From Waterburya agarophytonicola KI4 (GTDB lineage: Bacteria; Cyanobacteriota; Cyanobacteriia; Cyanobacteriales; Xenococcaceae), in NCBI RefSeq assembly GCF_020640915.1, contig NZ_JADWDC010000013.1, positions 1 to 64,000 on the forward strand: a DNA stretch of 64,000 bases. Reading direction: 5' to 3'. The notes under the pieces were generated by a model. That model had not been told where the DNA came from. It did not search any database and saw only the letters and a list, made by a program, of their open reading frames with translations. Below, piece after piece: positions 45,038-54,306 of the stretch. The stretch's first letter is position 1; each line of letters starts with the position of its first letter. Position numbers and translations under genes: made by a program.

Positions 45038-46609
45038 ATGACTCAAAGAATCCTGTATGTTCGTCTTCCTTGTAATCCCATTTTTCCGATTGGAGTAGTC
45101 TATCTTGCAGACCACGTTCATAAGCTATTTCCTGATGTAGAGCAAAAAATATTCGATCTTGGTACTGTTCCCCCCCTAGACTTTGACAATGCCTTAGACA
45201 AATGTGTAGATGAATTTAAACCATCTTTACTCGTATTTTCCTGGCGCGATATCCAAATTTACGCACCTGTGGGAGGTAGAGGCGGTAATCCACTACAAAA
45301 TGCTTTCGAGTTTTACTACGCTAAAAACCCTCTAATTAAATTGCGGGGTGCTTTGGGTGGTTTGAAGGTAGCAACTGCTTATTATGGAGAATTATGGCGC
45401 AATACAGGCTTGATTAAACGAGGATTAAACAGAGCGAAAAAATATAGTCCTGATGCTCGTGCAGTGGTAGGGGGTGGTGCAGTTAGCGTATTTTACGAAC
45501 AGTTGCAGCAAGACTTACCCCAAAACACCATCGTCTCGGTAGGAGAAGGAGAGCAATTATTAGAAAAAATCCTGAGCGATCGAGAGTTTCGCGACGAACG
45601 TTGTTATGTAGTTGGAGAAAACAAGATCAGGGAAAAATTGATCCATGAATGGCCTACTCCCATTGACAAAACTGCCTGCAACTACGACTACATTGAAACT
45701 GTTTGGCCTGAATTTAACTACTATCTTCAGGAAAATGATTTTTATATTGGAGTACAAACCAAACGAGGCTGCCCCCACAATTGCTGCTATTGTGTCTATA
45801 CCGTAGTGGAAGGCAAGCAAGTAAGAATCAATCCTGCCGACGAAGTTGTTGCCGAAATGCGCCAGCTTTACGACAGAGGAATTCGCAATTTTTGGTTTAC
45901 CGACGCTCAATTTATTCCAGCAAAGAAATATATACCCGACGCGATTGAATTGCTACACAAAATAGTCGATTCTGGCATGAAAGATATTCATTGGGCTGCT
46001 TATATCAGGGCGGATAATGTAACAGCAGAGTTAGCCGATCTCATGGTACAAACAGGAATGAACTATTTTGAGATTGGAATTACTAGTGGCTCTCAAGAGT
46101 TAGTCCGTAAAATGCGTATGGGCTATAACTTGAAAACTGTGTTGCAAAACTGTCGCGATTTAAAAGCAGCAGGATTCAACGATCTAGTTTCGGTCAACTA
46201 CTCTTTTAATGTAATTGACGAAACCGAAGCGACTATCAAACAAACTATTGCTTATCACCGAGAATTAGAAGCCATTTTTGGGAAAGACAAAGTAGAGCCA
46301 GCAATTTTCTTTATTGGTTTACAACCCCATACTCATCTGGAGGAATATGCCTTTGAACAAGAAATCTTACAACCAGGATATAATCCCATGAGTCTAATGC
46401 CCTGGACTGCTAAAAAACTACTCTGGAATCCCGAACCCTTGGGTTCTTTCTTTGGAGAAGTGTGTTTGCAAGCTTGGAAGCAAAACCCCAACGACTTTGG
46501 CAGGGAAGTCATGGATATCCTAGAGAATAAGTTAGGTAAAGCTCCCCTAGAAGAAGCGTTAACCGCCCCTGTAAAATCAGATAAACAGAAAATGACTGCT
46601 TCTGTTTAA
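45038..46609 (+). CDS. Radical SAM protein (PSII high-light-acclimation type)
   Basis: This is a 523-residue enzyme. The N-terminal 200 residues form a B12-binding-like Rossmann domain (PIGVVYLADHVHKLFPD; ARAVVGGGAVSVFYEQLQQD) but lack a clear DxHxxG cobalamin motif. The radical SAM domain has RGCPHNCCYC (C245, C249, C252), which binds the 4Fe-4S cluster. FWFTDAQFIP and NYFEIGITSGSQELVRKMRM follow. It resembles the cyanobacterial family annotated as photosystem II high-light-acclimation radical SAM protein; that name is recalled from annotation and the reaction is not known. Confidence 0.78.
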   Translation: MTQRILYVRLPCNPIFPIGVVYLADHVHKLFPDVEQKIFDLGTVPPLDFDNALDKCVDEFKPSLLVFSWRDIQIYAPVGGRGGNPLQNAFEFYYAKNPLIKLRGALGGLKVATAYYGELWRNTGLIKRGLNRAKKYSPDARAVVGGGAVSVFYEQLQQDLPQNTIVSVGEGEQLLEKILSDREFRDERCYVVGENKIREKLIHEWPTPIDKTACNYDYIETVWPEFNYYLQENDFYIGVQTKRGCPHNCCYCVYTVVEGKQVRINPADEVVAEMRQLYDRGIRNFWFTDAQFIPAKKYIPDAIELLHKIVDSGMKDIHWAAYIRADNVTAELADLMVQTGMNYFEIGITSGSQELVRKMRMGYNLKTVLQNCRDLKAAGFNDLVSVNYSFNVIDETEATIKQTIAYHRELEAIFGKDKVEPAIFFIGLQPHTHLEEYAFEQEILQPGYNPMSLMPWTAKKLLWNPEPLGSFFGEVCLQAWKQNPNDFGREVMDILENKLGKAPLEEALTAPVKSDKQKMTASV

Positions 46610-46703
46610 AAAATAAATTTATGTTAACCATTAAATGCGCTAACAGTAATGCCTTTGGCAAATCACGCGATCGCATTTTATTTTTAGAAACTCAATTTTT
46701 ATT

Positions 46704-48074
46704 ATGCTGGAAGGCTCGATATTAAGAAGATTAGATGAGGCTCATCGTGATGGTAAGCAACCCTTGAATTTAGGGGTTTATTACAAAAATACTTTGGTAG
46801 CACTCTGTCATGCTTTGGAAGATTTTATCCTAGATTCCGATAGTGCGCCGATCGCGATCGCGGCTTTTCAGCGTGGTAAATGGTATCTAGAAGAAGCAGA
46901 TCGTTATAGCGATTTGGCAGATAAAGCCCAGCATGTGGTAATTTTGGCGACTGCCGAGGCAGGATTTGACAGCCATCCTACCAGTGAAAAAGATAACGTT
47001 AAGTTAGTCGATCTCAAGCCAGAAGATCCCGTTGCGGAAGAGTGGCATTTAATGATTATTTCTTCTACCTATACCGCAATGGTACTGTGTCAGGAATTGT
47101 CAGATGAAGATTATGGAGACAACAAGCCCAAAGAAGATTTAGAACGTAAATTTTACGGTTTTTGGACATTTGAACCAGCATTAGTCCGCGAAACGGTAGA
47201 CTTAACCATCGACCATATTAAAGGTTATCAACCAGAGTTAGCGAAGCTATTAACAGAAAAAGTCGCTCAAATGACAGACGAGCATGGCATCAGACAACGA
47301 GACGATCTCGATGCGGTTGTAACTCAAGTGATCGAATATCTGCAAGACAGTCAAAAAAATCTACATCACCCAAATAAAGCCTCTACCTTCAATGTTTTTA
47401 AAGATTTAGATGAGAACATCATTTCTAATGAAATGCAAGCCTTCTTACGAATGGCTCAACTACTAGATGCCACGGATGTTAGGAATCCGATGGCAGCTTC
47501 GGAAGTGGCAGCAATGGCAGAAGCAATGGCACAGTTACTCGATCTTCCTGCGTGGCAAGCCAAACGCCTTTATATTTCTGGGTTGCTACATCGCGTGGGT
47601 TTGCCAGAAGTAATGAAGGATCGTAATAAACAGTCTAAAGTGCAAAAAGAGGCTTTGAATAAAACTGATTCTGCTTCTAAAGCTTCTGTTTTGCGAGTAA
47701 TGCCTCAGTTAGAAGCAATATCCAAAATTTTGACTCACCAAAGAGAAGCCTGGGATGGATCGGGAATTCCTTCGAGGTTGGCTTATGATGCTATTCCTTT
47801 GGAATCGCGAATCATTTGCTTGTTGGCAGATTTTCAACAAAAAATGAAAGCATACAAACAATATTCCTCCGATAAAAATCCGATTACCAACGCTTTGGCA
47901 GACTGTCAGGCTTTGGCGGGTAAGCGATACGATCCAAAATTACTTGATGCTTTATCTCTCTTGGTAATGGGAATGCAACAGGGTATGACTCTTCAGGCAT
48001 ATCGACCTAAAATTGCTACGGGAATGTGGCTCATAAACTCTGGCAATGTTAATCGCAAAGCTCCATTTTCTTAA
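46704..48074 (+). CDS. DICT sensor with degenerate HD-GYP-like domain
   Basis: In this 456-residue protein, residues about 15-135 resemble the DICT sensory domain (YYKNTLVALCHALEDFILD, AAFQRGKWYLEEADRYSDLA). Residues about 240-430 follow the HD-GYP layout with ISGLLHRVGLPEVM where active enzymes have LLHDIGK. HQREAWDGSGIPSRLAYDAI stands where they have HHExxDGxGYP. The HD metal pair is lost (His-Arg), so c-di-GMP hydrolysis is unlikely and a binding or scaffold role is more probable. It lies 94 bp after the radical SAM gene, same strand. Confidence 0.72.
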   Translation: MLEGSILRRLDEAHRDGKQPLNLGVYYKNTLVALCHALEDFILDSDSAPIAIAAFQRGKWYLEEADRYSDLADKAQHVVILATAEAGFDSHPTSEKDNVKLVDLKPEDPVAEEWHLMIISSTYTAMVLCQELSDEDYGDNKPKEDLERKFYGFWTFEPALVRETVDLTIDHIKGYQPELAKLLTEKVAQMTDEHGIRQRDDLDAVVTQVIEYLQDSQKNLHHPNKASTFNVFKDLDENIISNEMQAFLRMAQLLDATDVRNPMAASEVAAMAEAMAQLLDLPAWQAKRLYISGLLHRVGLPEVMKDRNKQSKVQKEALNKTDSASKASVLRVMPQLEAISKILTHQREAWDGSGIPSRLAYDAIPLESRIICLLADFQQKMKAYKQYSSDKNPITNALADCQALAGKRYDPKLLDALSLLVMGMQQGMTLQAYRPKIATGMWLINSGNVNRKAPFS

Positions 48075-48139
48075 GTAATTTGAATGCTTCGGCTTACTAA
48101 AATAAAATTCATTTTTAACGAAATATAAAATATAAATTA

Positions 48140-48778
48140 ATGACCCTAGATACAGTTCGCGCAGGAAAAGAAAAACACTTCCCAGGAATAGATTTAGAAG
48201 ACGAGGATTTGGCTCACTGTCAGTTAGAAAAAATTAATTTAGCTGGGGCAAATTTAAGTGGTGCGGATTTTTCTTGCTCTAACCTGAGAGGGGCAAGACT
48301 AGATGGAGCAAACTTATTAGGAGCAGATCTCAAACTAGCTGATATTAGGGCTAGTTTATTAGGAGCTAACTTGATGCAAGCCGATCTCAGCAGTGCTGAC
48401 TTGCGTGGTAGCAACTTGAGAGGAGCGAATCTCATGGGAGCAAAATTATCCCAAGCTGCTCTATCGGGAGCATTCTTAAGCGGTGCAAATTTGACGGGAG
48501 TTGATTTAAAAGGAGTCGATTTGCGAGGAACAGACTTACGAGGCGTCAATCTTAATAGTGCTAACCTGAAGGGAGCTAATTTATCTCAGGCTGACTTGCA
48601 AGGTGCAAACTTGAGCGAAACAAATTTGGAAGAAGCCGACTTGCGGGGGGCAAACTTAGCTGGGGCTAATTTAGTTGGGGCTAATTTGCTTTGTGCAGAA
48701 TTAGAAGGTAGCAATGTGAATGGAGCAAACTTAGAAAGGGCTTGTATTTTGGGTACGGCGATCGCAAGATCGAGATAA
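48140..48778 (+). CDS. Pentapeptide repeat protein
   Basis: The 212-residue protein consists, from about residue 20 to 200, of A(N/D)LxG/S pentapeptides in tandem (LSGADFSCSNLRGARLDGAN). These form a right-handed quadrilateral beta helix. There is no signal peptide or membrane span, so it is probably cytosolic. Such proteins are numerous in cyanobacteria, mostly with unknown roles. It is 65 bp after the DICT/HD gene on the same strand. Confidence 0.88.
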   Translation: MTLDTVRAGKEKHFPGIDLEDEDLAHCQLEKINLAGANLSGADFSCSNLRGARLDGANLLGADLKLADIRASLLGANLMQADLSSADLRGSNLRGANLMGAKLSQAALSGAFLSGANLTGVDLKGVDLRGTDLRGVNLNSANLKGANLSQADLQGANLSETNLEEADLRGANLAGANLVGANLLCAELEGSNVNGANLERACILGTAIARSR

Positions 48779-48951
48779 GCAGCTATAAGTTCCTTCTGAC
48801 TTCTTGAATTTTCTGATTCTTGAGTTTTTCAAGCAAGATTTTTTCCAGATCGTCAAAATAAAAAGCTCTCAGAAACGTAGACACAGAAGCAATCCACCTA
48901 TATTTCTAAAAGCTTTAATTTTAAAACTTATTAAAAATTTATTAAAGAAAC

Positions 48952-49233
48952 TTAGAAACGATTGTTTCTACCACCACTATTTCTATTATCTTCACGGGGT
49001 CTAGCTTTGTTGACTTTTAGCTGACGGTCCATCCATTCAGCACCATCTAAAGTTTCGATCGCTTTATCTTCTTCTGCTTCGGATTCCATTTCCACAAAAG
49101 CAAATCCGCGCACGCGACCTGTTTCGCGATCAGTAGGAACGTGAACCCGTTTAACAGTCCCATATTCGGCAAAGACTTCACTTAAGTCTTGCTGGTTAAC
49201 ATCGTAAGATAGATTGCCTACGTAAATTGACAT
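48952..49233 (-). CDS. RRM RNA-binding protein (cyanobacterial Rbp)
   Basis: This is a 93-residue single-RRM protein. RNP2 is IYVGNL (residues 3-8) and RNP1 is RGFAFVEM (about 42-49). After the RRM comes a short Arg/Asn/Gly-rich tail (NRNSGGRNNRF). Cyanobacterial Rbp proteins bind U-rich or mRNA regions; many are cold-induced, and some help localise photosystem mRNAs to thylakoids. The gene is convergent with the pentapeptide gene. Confidence 0.9.
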   Translation of the reverse strand: MSIYVGNLSYDVNQQDLSEVFAEYGTVKRVHVPTDRETGRVRGFAFVEMESEAEEDKAIETLDGAEWMDRQLKVNKARPREDNRNSGGRNNRF

Positions 49234-49577
49234 ATTTTGATTGTCTGCTCAATGAGTGTTGTGTTTAGAGAGACAGAATTATGCGGAAAGAAATAGCTCA
49301 ATACTTTATGGAAAAACCTTTATATACTGGATACAAACTTAATCGTTAATCTGTTCATTCTCAATTTGCATGCTAACACTTTTAGTAAAAATAAAACCCT
49401 GTTATTGTGTTTATTTTTGCAAATTTTGATTAAAAAAAATTACAGATAGAGGCAAAAACCGAAAATCTCCCTCGTAAAATACGATCGCATTAAGCTTAAT
49501 CATTTGAAGGCTGAACGCCTAAGTTGAACTACACTAAGCTTTAGTACTCCAGCCAACATTTATTAACCCTCTTTTAT
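49234..49577. other. Divergent gap between rbp and SLC45-like genes
   Basis: 344 bp with no ORF. It contains the rbp leader, which in relatives is long and involved in cold induction, and the promoter of the transporter pair. No specific motif was identified. Confidence 0.45.
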
Positions 49578-51011
49578 ATGTCTATCCCACAACCAGCTGA
49601 TATCCCAGAGATATTATCCAAACCTAAATTTAGTTTTTGGCAACTCTGGAATATGAACTTTGGTTTTCTAGGGATTCAGTTTGGTTGGGGGCTACAAATG
49701 GCAAACATGAGTGCTATTTTTGAGTACCTTGGTGCAGATGCGGATCGCTTGCCGATTCTTTGGCTGGCTGCACCTTTGACGGGCTTATTGGTACAGCCAA
49801 TTGTGGGTAACTTGAGCGACTATACCTGGACTTTTTTGGGTAGAAGAAGACCATATTTCTTAGTTGGAGCAATTTTAGCTTGTATTGCTTTGTTTGCTAT
49901 GCCTAACTGCTCTAATCTCTGGATTGCAGCAGGATTATTATGGATTTTAGATACTAGTGCTAATGTCAGCATGGTACCTTTTCGGGCTTTTGTGGGGGAT
50001 TTGCTGCCTAGAGAACAAAGAACTCAAGGTTTTGCCATGCAAAGTATTATGCTGGGATTGGGTGCGGTTTCGGCTTCGGCTTTGCCTTGGATACTTTCTC
50101 ATATTTTTCAGGTGGATAATACTAGCAATAGTCTGCGTAAGATCCCCTTAACGATAGAAGTTTCTTTTTACATCGGCGCGATATTATTTTTGGGTACTGT
50201 TTTATGGACTGTTGTGACTACTCCAGAGTATCCACCGCAAAATTTAGCTAAATTTGAACAACTACAAGCAGCACGAGGAGGGATTAGCAGCAGCTTAAGA
50301 GAGATATGGCAAACCCTGGGAGATATTCCCCCGAAGATGCAGCAGTTGGCAAAAGTACAGTTTTTCACCTGGTTGGGGATCTTTTGTTTTTTGCTTTATT
50401 TTCCCCCCGCAGTAGCGAGAAATATTTTTGGTGCGACTAGTCAAAACTCTTTGTTATACAGTGAAGGGATAGAATGGGCGGGAATTTGTTTTGCTCTGTA
50501 TAATGCGGTTTGTATTGGCTTTTCTTTTCTGCTACCTCGCCTTGCAGGGCGATTTGGTCGTCCTGCAATTCATAGTTTTTCGTTATTTTGTGGCGGAATC
50601 AGTTTAATTTCACTGTTATTTATTACTAATCGATATATTCTTTTATTAGCGATGATTGGCTTGGGTATAGCTTGGGCTAGCGCGTTGATAATGCCCTACG
50701 CGATGTTGACCAATTCAATTCCGCCCCAACGTCGAGGAATTTATCAAGGAATATTCAATTTCTTTGTTGTTTTACCAGAGATTACTGCATCTTTGGGTTT
50801 TGGCTGGGTAATGCGATATTTACTCCACGATAATCGGCTGTTGGCTGTGGTAATAGGAGGAGTGTTTTTAATTATTGCAGCAGGATTGACTTTACTAATT
50901 AAACCCGCCCCAATTAATAATTTAAGCAAGGAAATGGAAACTTTAGAGACTGACGAGGCAATAACTTCTAAACTGACGGAGATTAGTCCTCTCAACGAGC
51001 ATCAATCATGA
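49578..51011 (+). CDS. MFS transporter, SLC45/GPH-like (disaccharide:cation type)
   Basis: The 477-residue protein has twelve membrane helices. The MFS signature appears as GNLSDYTWTFLGRRRPYFLVG. NFGFLGIQFGWGLQMANMSA and VSMVPFRAFVGDLLPREQRT are also diagnostic. This sequence type is found in SLC45 and plant sucrose transporters and their bacterial relatives, so the likely substrate is a disaccharide such as sucrose or maltose; this is inference. Its stop overlaps the start of the next gene (ATGA), so the two are translationally coupled. Confidence 0.82.
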   Translation: MSIPQPADIPEILSKPKFSFWQLWNMNFGFLGIQFGWGLQMANMSAIFEYLGADADRLPILWLAAPLTGLLVQPIVGNLSDYTWTFLGRRRPYFLVGAILACIALFAMPNCSNLWIAAGLLWILDTSANVSMVPFRAFVGDLLPREQRTQGFAMQSIMLGLGAVSASALPWILSHIFQVDNTSNSLRKIPLTIEVSFYIGAILFLGTVLWTVVTTPEYPPQNLAKFEQLQAARGGISSSLREIWQTLGDIPPKMQQLAKVQFFTWLGIFCFLLYFPPAVARNIFGATSQNSLLYSEGIEWAGICFALYNAVCIGFSFLLPRLAGRFGRPAIHSFSLFCGGISLISLLFITNRYILLLAMIGLGIAWASALIMPYAMLTNSIPPQRRGIYQGIFNFFVVLPEITASLGFGWVMRYLLHDNRLLAVVIGGVFLIIAAGLTLLIKPAPINNLSKEMETLETDEAITSKLTEISPLNEHQS

Positions 51012-54000
51012 TTAGTCAGTCTTTTGAAAAGCGTTTGAGTTTATCTAACCTGCAAGTCGATCGCTTGGCACAACTTTTATTACTAGCAGTTACAGTATTA
51101 ACTTATAACGTGATTGCTATGGCGATCGCTAATTCTTTATTTGTTACTCATGTAGGTGCGGGGAATCTACCCATTGCTTTTATTTTAATCGGCTTGTGTT
51201 CCCTTCCTGCTTATGGGGTGTTTTCCCAGATTGCGGATCGCTATCGTCGTACTCAGTTATTTCGTTATGTCTTACTAATTTCGATGGTGGCAATGATTGG
51301 GATGAGGTTGTTAATTAACTTAGATACCACCTGGGTTTATTATGCTCTGTTGATCGTAATATTTTTCCAGTGGGATTTTAATAACAATCTGCTTTATCCT
51401 GGTTTATTGACCGACTATTTTACTACTCTAGAATATAAACAATACGCCCCCTTCATTGGAATTGCTCAAGCAGTAGGGACACTTGTAGGGGGAGGCTTTA
51501 CTATCCTATTGTCCCGTTATTTTCCCAGTCGGGAATTATTGTTGGGGTTGCCGATATTTATGGCGATCGCCTTTTTTCAATTGTTATACCTAGAATCTTC
51601 CCAGCGTCGTCTCGAAACCCCCAAGCAAGAAGCGGAAGTTAGTATTCTCGAATCGATTAAAACTTTGCCCGATCTTTGTCAACGCTATCCTTTAGTATTA
51701 TTTTTAGCGGGCAGCACTTTCTTACTCGTAATTATTTATATTAGCTCGGAATTTCTCTGGTTTAATATCTACGGAGAACACTTTGAGGAATCTAAGTTAA
51801 CTGCCTTCTTGGGATTAATGCGGATTATTATTTCCTTGATTCAGGTGTTGTTTCTCTATGGCATTACTCGCCCCCTGCTGAAATGGATCGGAGTCGCCAG
51901 ACTCAACGCAGTTTACCCCGTGACAACTTTAATTAGTTTAATCGGATTGCTGTTTAACTTCAATTTAACCGCAGCTATCGGACTCCATATCAACGGAGAT
52001 GCTTTCTATAAAGCGATTAACCTGCCCATCCATCAACTTAACTACAACGGCATTCCCCATCAATATTTAGGCAGAATTAGAGCCTTAAGCGATGGTTTAA
52101 TCTATTCCGTAGGGTTGACTCTGGCAGGAGTTATTTTATGGATTTGCCATCTTTATTTAAGTCTGGGACAAATTACGGGTTTGGCAATTAGCCTGACGGT
52201 TTTATTATTATTCGTGCGGATACCTATGGGTAAGTTTTATACTCAAAGTTTAGAGGAGATGATTCGCACTGATAGTATTAATCTCGATGATTTTGAAAAT
52301 AATAAAACTCAACTACCACCCCAATCTAGTAAGGTTGTTCGAGAATTTCTCACAGATGGAGATCGCTATACCCAAGTCAAAGGTTTAGAATTAGCCACCA
52401 ATTTGAACGATCCCAGTCAATTTTTTCATGAGGCGATCGCTTTATTACCCGATGCTAATCGATCGCTGCGGGAAGGAGTGTTGCAACTATTTAGTCAGAG
52501 TAATCAGGAAATTCTAGACAAGTTTGCCAATTTACTGACAGATTTAGATTTTACAGTACGGGCTACGGCTTTAGAAGTTTTAATTGCCAACCAATATGAT
52601 TTTAATGCCGAACAATTGCAGAGATCGATTGGTGACAAACATCCAGAAGTAAAAACTTTGGGCTTAATTGCCACCTTCCAACATACCGAATCTGACAAAA
52701 TAGATAATAAGATTGCCGAACAATTTTGGCAAACAGAAATCACTGACAACATCGGTAAAGCGATCGCTAGAGTAGTTCGCTATAGCCAAAACCCCGAATT
52801 TATTACCCTAATTGAATACTTACTTCCCCAAGCCACCACCGAAGCCAAACAAAACGCGCTCGAAGCCTTAGCTAATCTAGCAAAACCACAAGACTCTCAT
52901 TTAGCTAAAATAGCCGTAGCTGAGATAAACCACGACGAACCTTTAATTAGAGTAGCGGGTTATAAACTATTAGAAATTACTCATTGTCGAGAAACCCTGG
53001 AGTCAGTTACGACAGGTATGGGGGACGCTCATCCCCATGTACGCCAACAGGTAGCCCATACCATTGCAGCCTATGGCAAGTCTGGTTTAAAGATAGCCCA
53101 AGATAATCTTGATTCCCGTAATTCTAATATAGTGAATACTGCTATTGCTGCGATCGCCAAGGTAAAAACCAAACGGGCTAACGAAATCCTCTACAAACAT
53201 CTCGCCCCAGAATTTCAGCAGTTTAACCGTACCCGTAAATGGCAACAACAGATACCCCGTCAAGATCCTAGCTGGCGGTTATTAGCGATCGCCATCGAAG
53301 ACTATCAACAGCGTTTATTACAAAAAGTTTTATATATTCTTTCCTGTCTGGGATATTCCCGCACCGTCAATTTAGTTAGAAGGATTTTGGCAACCAGCGA
53401 TCGCCGAGATTTAGCCAATGCGGTGGAAGTCTTGGCTTCGATCGAACATCGTCGTTTTGTCCAACCCTTGATGCCGTTATTAGAGCAAATCGTCTCCGAT
53501 AAACCCCTACCCAAGATCGAATCAACTCCCCAATGGCTGAGAAATAAAGGCTACAAAATATTACTAGAAGCATTAGAAAGTGGCGATCGCTGGATTAAAA
53601 CAGGGGCATCGGTGGCATTAGCCATTGTTCCCACCGCCCTACTCAAAGATCCCGATCCCATCGTACAATCAGTAGCGAGAGAAATCTTTCCCGCACCTGA
53701 TCGCCTTGATTGCCCTGTTAGTAACTCTATGAATCGATTGCTTTTACTGCGAAATATAGCCTTATTTAAAAATCTCTCCCTAGATGAATTGTTCCAAATA
53801 GACGAAGCGTTAGAACAAAGACAAGTATTAGCAGGAGAAACTATCTATACCGAAGGAAGTTGGGGGAATAATTTATATATTATCGCTGAAGGCAGGATTC
53901 AAATAGTCAAAGAACTTGATGGTGAATTAGAAAATATCAAACAATTAGCTACAGGACAATACTTTGGGGAAATTGCCTTGTTTGATGAAGCACCGCGATG

Positions 54001-54166
54001 GGATGGTGCGATCGCCTTAGAAGACTGTCTCTTATTGAGTTTAGAAAAGAAACGCTTTATTAGTCTAATTTCTCAACGCCCTCATATTATTTTAGAAATC
54101 TGTCGTTTTTTGAGTATGAGACTGCGAGAAACGGATAAGTATATGTCTGCTAAGAAAAAACCATAA
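51008..54166 (+). CDS. Transporter-HEAT-cyclic-nucleotide-binding fusion protein
   Basis: In this 1052-residue protein, residues about 15-415 form about twelve membrane helices resembling nucleotide (Npt/NTT) transporters or MFS. Segments include VLTYNVIAMAIANSLFVTHV, DYFTTLEYKQYAPFIGIAQA and INLPIHQLNYNGIPHQYLGR. Residues about 430-890 are HEAT-like helical repeats (LGLIATFQHTESDKI; HVRQQVAHTIAAYGKSGLKI). Residues about 905-1045 are a cNMP-binding domain with GQYFGEIALFDEAPRWDGAI, where the phosphate-cassette Glu and Arg are kept. The start overlaps the upstream transporter stop by 4 bp. The layout suggests transport regulated by a cyclic nucleotide. The substrate is unknown. Confidence 0.8.
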   Translation: MISQSFEKRLSLSNLQVDRLAQLLLLAVTVLTYNVIAMAIANSLFVTHVGAGNLPIAFILIGLCSLPAYGVFSQIADRYRRTQLFRYVLLISMVAMIGMRLLINLDTTWVYYALLIVIFFQWDFNNNLLYPGLLTDYFTTLEYKQYAPFIGIAQAVGTLVGGGFTILLSRYFPSRELLLGLPIFMAIAFFQLLYLESSQRRLETPKQEAEVSILESIKTLPDLCQRYPLVLFLAGSTFLLVIIYISSEFLWFNIYGEHFEESKLTAFLGLMRIIISLIQVLFLYGITRPLLKWIGVARLNAVYPVTTLISLIGLLFNFNLTAAIGLHINGDAFYKAINLPIHQLNYNGIPHQYLGRIRALSDGLIYSVGLTLAGVILWICHLYLSLGQITGLAISLTVLLLFVRIPMGKFYTQSLEEMIRTDSINLDDFENNKTQLPPQSSKVVREFLTDGDRYTQVKGLELATNLNDPSQFFHEAIALLPDANRSLREGVLQLFSQSNQEILDKFANLLTDLDFTVRATALEVLIANQYDFNAEQLQRSIGDKHPEVKTLGLIATFQHTESDKIDNKIAEQFWQTEITDNIGKAIARVVRYSQNPEFITLIEYLLPQATTEAKQNALEALANLAKPQDSHLAKIAVAEINHDEPLIRVAGYKLLEITHCRETLESVTTGMGDAHPHVRQQVAHTIAAYGKSGLKIAQDNLDSRNSNIVNTAIAAIAKVKTKRANEILYKHLAPEFQQFNRTRKWQQQIPRQDPSWRLLAIAIEDYQQRLLQKVLYILSCLGYSRTVNLVRRILATSDRRDLANAVEVLASIEHRRFVQPLMPLLEQIVSDKPLPKIESTPQWLRNKGYKILLEALESGDRWIKTGASVALAIVPTALLKDPDPIVQSVAREIFPAPDRLDCPVSNSMNRLLLLRNIALFKNLSLDELFQIDEALEQRQVLAGETIYTEGSWGNNLYIIAEGRIQIVKELDGELENIKQLATGQYFGEIALFDEAPRWDGAIALEDCLLLSLEKKRFISLISQRPHIILEICRFLSMRLRETDKYMSAKKKP

Positions 54167-54306
54167 ACATCAACAATTGAGTAGATTAGCTTGTTTTTCA
54201 CTTGACAATCTAAAGTAGTAGACTGAGTTAATTAAATCAATAATCATATTAATATCGCGATATGAAAAATAGTACGCTACTCAAACACTACGGCGGGTGA
54301 TAGCAA

